From contig DATLTB010000116.1 of NCBI GenBank assembly GCA_035533815.1, positions 1-7,384 of the forward strand: a DNA stretch of 7,384 nt, in the 5' to 3' direction. This stretch comes from JANWKA01 sp035533815. GTDB taxonomy: Bacteria; Bacteroidota; Bacteroidia; Chitinophagales; Chitinophagaceae. Shown here piece by piece: positions 4,422 through 7,384 of this stretch (positions within the stretch are counted from its first letter, which is position 1; each line of letters opens with the position of its first letter). The position numbers and the translations under genes are program-made. The notes beneath the pieces are model-generated. The model was given only the letters and a program-made list of their open reading frames with translations. It ran no database searches and was not told where the DNA came from.

Positions 4422-7384
4422 ATGATTATCAAAAAATTACCCTTCAAACCACTACTGTTATTTTTCCTCCTCTTTCAGTTTTCCCTGCAGCATGGCTTTA
4501 CGCAGGGCAGGGAGATTAGCGGTAAAGTAACCGATGCCAAAGATGGTTCGCCACTCCCCGGAGTTAATGTCCGGGTGAAAGAAGTTCCTACAGTAGGAAC
4601 AGTAACCGATGCTTCAGGAAATTTTTCCCTGCAGGTTCCTGAAGCAGGCAAAACGCTGGAGTTTTCCTTCGTAGGGTACAGCACTATCATGATGCCAATC
4701 ACTGGCTCGAGTATGAATGTTAAACTTAGCGAAGGGGCCAGTCTGGAGGAAGTGGTGGTTGTGGGTTACGGTACTCAGAAATCCAAAGACGTCAGCAGTG
4801 CGATTACTTCCATTTCCGCAAAAAGATTCAATAAAGGGGTGGAGGCTAATCCCATCGAACAGATCCAGGGTAAGGTTGCCGGTCTGTCCATCACCACCCA
4901 GGGTGGTGATCCGAATTCAGACCTGATCATCCGCTTAAGAGGACAAGCTTCACTCTCAGGATCCCAGACTCCGTTAATTGTGGTGGATGGCGTTCCACTC
5001 TCCGATCCCAATGAGATTAGGGATATCCCTCCGGGCGATATTGCATCCTATGACGTGCTTAAAGATGCTTCTGCTACGGCGATTTACGGGTCAAGGGGAG
5101 CAAACGGGGTGATCATCATCAATACCAAAAGAGGACAACCTGGTCAGACCAGGATCACCTACAATGGATATGTGGGTACAGAATTCCTGGCCAAAGACCT
5201 AAATCTCCTGAGTGCATCCCAATGGAAAACAGCAGTAGCTAGCCTCGGGATCAATCCCACCACCATAGCCAGCTATGAAAAAGGGGGGAATACCGACTGG
5301 TATAAAGCCATTACCCAGAAAACGTTAACCCAGGGACATAATGTATCCATTTCCGGTGGCAGCAATAATTTCAATTACCGGGGATCGTTCAGTTATATCA
5401 ATCAGCCGGGGATTGTCCTCAACAGTGGCAGGCAGGAACTTGGTTTACGATTCAATGCTGAGCAAAAAGCCCTAGATAACCGCCTGGATATCCGGATGTC
5501 CATCGTGAATTCTGCGATCAACCGGCAGTTTACAGATTATGGGGTATTTAATTTTGTGCAATCAGATCCCCCAACCTACCCCGTTTACAATCCGGACGGT
5601 TCCTTTTTTGCCTTTAGTGATTTTGAGGTGGCAAACCCGGTTGAACACCTGAAACAAGAGACCAATACCGGCCAGGAAAACCTGACCATTACCTCAGGCA
5701 CTGTGAGCTATGAAATCACCAAGGGATTAACTGCAAGCCTATTCGGATCCCTGCAACATCAGAACCTTCAAACGGACTGGTTCTATCCCTCCTTTCCGGT
5801 GGAAGGCAATTTCAACAACGCCAATAAGAGTGATACTAATGTGGATGCCAAAATCGGTAATATGACCCTGGCCTACCAGCACCAGTGGGGACTCAGCAAT
5901 TTCACCGCTACAGGAGTGTATGAATATAATGACTTCAGTTCAAACGGGCTCTGGGGTGGGGGATATAATTATCTGTTGCCAAGTTTACTGGATAACGGAC
6001 TCCAGAGTACTTACCAATCCAATACTGGGGTGGCCTCATACCGGGATGATTACAAGCTCATTTCTTTCGTAGGCAGGATCACTTACAACTACAACAGCGA
6101 GTATTACCTGGATGCCAGCTTCCGGCGGGACGGTTCTTCCAAACTGGGTATCAATAACCAATGGGGAAACTTCCCGGCCATTTCCGCAGCCTGGCGGATC
6201 AGCCAGGAAAGCTTCCTGAAAAGCGTAGTCTGGCTGAATGACCTGAAAATCAGGGCAGGGTATGGTGTTACAGGTAATACAGATGGTATCAATGCATATA
6301 ACAGCCTGTTCCTGCTTGCCAGTGGAGGAACAATTTACAGTAACGGTTTATTCCCTCCGGTATACGGCCCAAATCAGAATGCTAATCCTGATCTGAAATG
6401 GGAAGAAGTGCATGGCCTGAATATCGGGGCTGATTTCTCGATTCTCAATAACAGGGTGGGTGGCGATATCAATGTATATAGTGACAAAACTGAAAACCTG
6501 TTATATGATTACACCGTACCCACTCCTCCGTTTTACCTAAGTACTATATTAGCCAATGTGGGTACCTTAACCAACAAGGGAGTGGAAATTTCACTGAATG
6601 CAGACATTATCGAGAAACACGATTTTTCCTGGTCTGTCAGTGGTCAGATTTCCTTCAACAGGACTACCATTACCAGTCTTTCCGGATCTTATCAGGGCTA
6701 TAAGGTATCCACTAATAATATTCCCGGTGGGGTAGCTGAAGGCCGGGGACTGAGTAGTTCCCCGATCACTTATTTGAAGGTGGGCTATTCCCCGTATGTG
6801 TTTTACCTGCCTCATTATGTGGGCCTGGATGGAAACGGAAACCAGCTTTATGATTCTTCCGGTTCTAAAACGATCAATGCAGGAAATGCTACCCTGCATT
6901 ACACTGACCCGGCTCCCAAATTCAATTACGGGATAAACAATACCTTTACCTATAAGAAATGGTCGCTTAACTTTTTCCTGCGTGGGGTGTCTGGCGAAAA
7001 AGTATTTAATAATAATTCTTTGGAACTGGCAAACATCAACCGGCTTCCGGGAAATAATGTAACCCAGGATGCCCTGACCAACGGGATCAAGAATGCTTCC
7101 ACCCCATCCGATTACTATCTGCAAAAGGCATCTTTCCTTCGGCTGGACAATGCCACACTGAGCTATACATTCGGCAATGTGCTGAAAGGCGTTGAAGACC
7201 TTCAGGTATATATCAGCGGCAATAACCTGTTTGTCATTACCCCGTACAAAGGACTGGATCCGGAAATCAGGAATGCACAGATCAACGGAAGCAATCAGGC
7301 CTATATTGACGCGAACTATGCGGGAGACGGTATTTATCCGAAAACCAGATCATTTTCCTTTGGGGTAAATGTATCTTTTAAATA
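4422..7384 (+). CDS. SusC/RagA-family TonB-linked outer-membrane receptor
   Basis: An open frame of 987 codons followed by the bases TA at the window edge, almost certainly an incomplete stop since the protein ends in a typical outer-membrane beta-signal (…F-G-V-N-V-S-F-K). Residues 1 to about 28 form a signal peptide: K4-K5, a Leu/Phe core, then F26-T-Q-G. There is no lipobox. Residues about 31-108 are a carboxypeptidase-regulatory-like domain (I32-S-G-K-V-T-D through S-F-V-G-Y). A TonB box lies at E109-E-V-V-V-V-G-Y-G117. The plug spans about 118-238, with L185-I-V-V-D-G190, K-D-A-S-A-T-A-I-Y-G and G-V-I-I-I-N-T-K-R-G238. A beta-barrel of about 750 residues follows, with the family motifs R-x-D-G-S-S-K, W-G-N-F-P and L-R-L-D-N-A-T-L. 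Such receptors work with a SusD-like surface lipoprotein to import glycans, peptides or other large nutrients using TonB energy. susD would be expected next but is outside the window. No frameshift was found. The substrate cannot be inferred. An ATG at 4418 is out of frame and opens only 33 codons. Confidence 0.95.
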   Translation, partial: MIIKKLPFKPLLLFFLLFQFSLQHGFTQGREISGKVTDAKDGSPLPGVNVRVKEVPTVGTVTDASGNFSLQVPEAGKTLEFSFVGYSTIMMPITGSSMNVKLSEGASLEEVVVVGYGTQKSKDVSSAITSISAKRFNKGVEANPIEQIQGKVAGLSITTQGGDPNSDLIIRLRGQASLSGSQTPLIVVDGVPLSDPNEIRDIPPGDIASYDVLKDASATAIYGSRGANGVIIINTKRGQPGQTRITYNGYVGTEFLAKDLNLLSASQWKTAVASLGINPTTIASYEKGGNTDWYKAITQKTLTQGHNVSISGGSNNFNYRGSFSYINQPGIVLNSGRQELGLRFNAEQKALDNRLDIRMSIVNSAINRQFTDYGVFNFVQSDPPTYPVYNPDGSFFAFSDFEVANPVEHLKQETNTGQENLTITSGTVSYEITKGLTASLFGSLQHQNLQTDWFYPSFPVEGNFNNANKSDTNVDAKIGNMTLAYQHQWGLSNFTATGVYEYNDFSSNGLWGGGYNYLLPSLLDNGLQSTYQSNTGVASYRDDYKLISFVGRITYNYNSEYYLDASFRRDGSSKLGINNQWGNFPAISAAWRISQESFLKSVVWLNDLKIRAGYGVTGNTDGINAYNSLFLLASGGTIYSNGLFPPVYGPNQNANPDLKWEEVHGLNIGADFSILNNRVGGDINVYSDKTENLLYDYTVPTPPFYLSTILANVGTLTNKGVEISLNADIIEKHDFSWSVSGQISFNRTTITSLSGSYQGYKVSTNNIPGGVAEGRGLSSSPITYLKVGYSPYVFYLPHYVGLDGNGNQLYDSSGSKTINAGNATLHYTDPAPKFNYGINNTFTYKKWSLNFFLRGVSGEKVFNNNSLELANINRLPGNNVTQDALTNGIKNASTPSDYYLQKASFLRLDNATLSYTFGNVLKGVEDLQVYISGNNLFVITPYKGLDPEIRNAQINGSNQAYIDANYAGDGIYPKTRSFSFGVNVSFK

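Noticed and set aside
6591..7124. A 177-codon open frame on the minus strand opposite susC
   Set aside because: It lies entirely within the susC barrel and has no recognisable domain, ribosome site or promoter. It is a shadow frame.

Overview
The window looks like a piece of a Bacteroidota chromosome, probably from the Sphingobacteria/Chitinophaga/Cytophaga side of the phylum. The evidence is a full-length SusC/RagA-type TonB-dependent receptor, an NrtR/AraR-like Nudix-fold transcription factor, a LigA with a long N-terminus, AT-rich intergenic DNA and promoter candidates of the TTTG / TAnnTTTG type. No RNA gene, CRISPR array or phage module was seen.

Layout. (1) 1-119, minus strand: the first 39 codons of an IS transposase that runs off the left edge, with a candidate promoter and a start-proximal hairpin. 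(2) 142-400: AT-rich DNA between the IS and the next gene, with no convincing gene. (3) 401-3041, minus strand: ligA (NAD-dependent DNA ligase) followed after 40 nt by tadA (tRNA adenosine deaminase), likely one transcription unit of housekeeping genes. (4) 3042-3282: a divergent intergenic region. (5) 3283-4011, plus strand: a regulator with a sensor Nudix domain whose catalytic box is destroyed, plus a C-terminal winged helix. (6) 4012-4421: a 410-nt gap with several inverted repeats, a terminator-like structure and a candidate promoter and operator. (7) 4422-7384, plus strand: a 987-residue SusC-like outer-membrane receptor. It reaches the right edge two bases into what is very probably its stop codon.

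How the parts may work together. The regulator and the receptor are co-directional. The candidate receptor promoter holds a 15-bp inverted repeat (GTGTA-N5-TACAC) exactly between its -33-like and -7-like elements, as expected for a repressor operator. The simplest model is the left end of a nutrient-uptake (polysaccharide-utilisation-type) locus. In this model the Nudix-fold protein senses a sugar or nucleotide-sugar metabolite and controls the susC gene, with the partner susD expected just beyond the right edge. The substrate cannot be read from this window. The ligA-tadA pair is most likely an unrelated neighbour.

Nothing here is a clearly new system. The items most worth checking are the regulator/operator arrangement, the IS hairpin that may block read-through translation of transposase, and the nested inverted repeats between regulator and susC.
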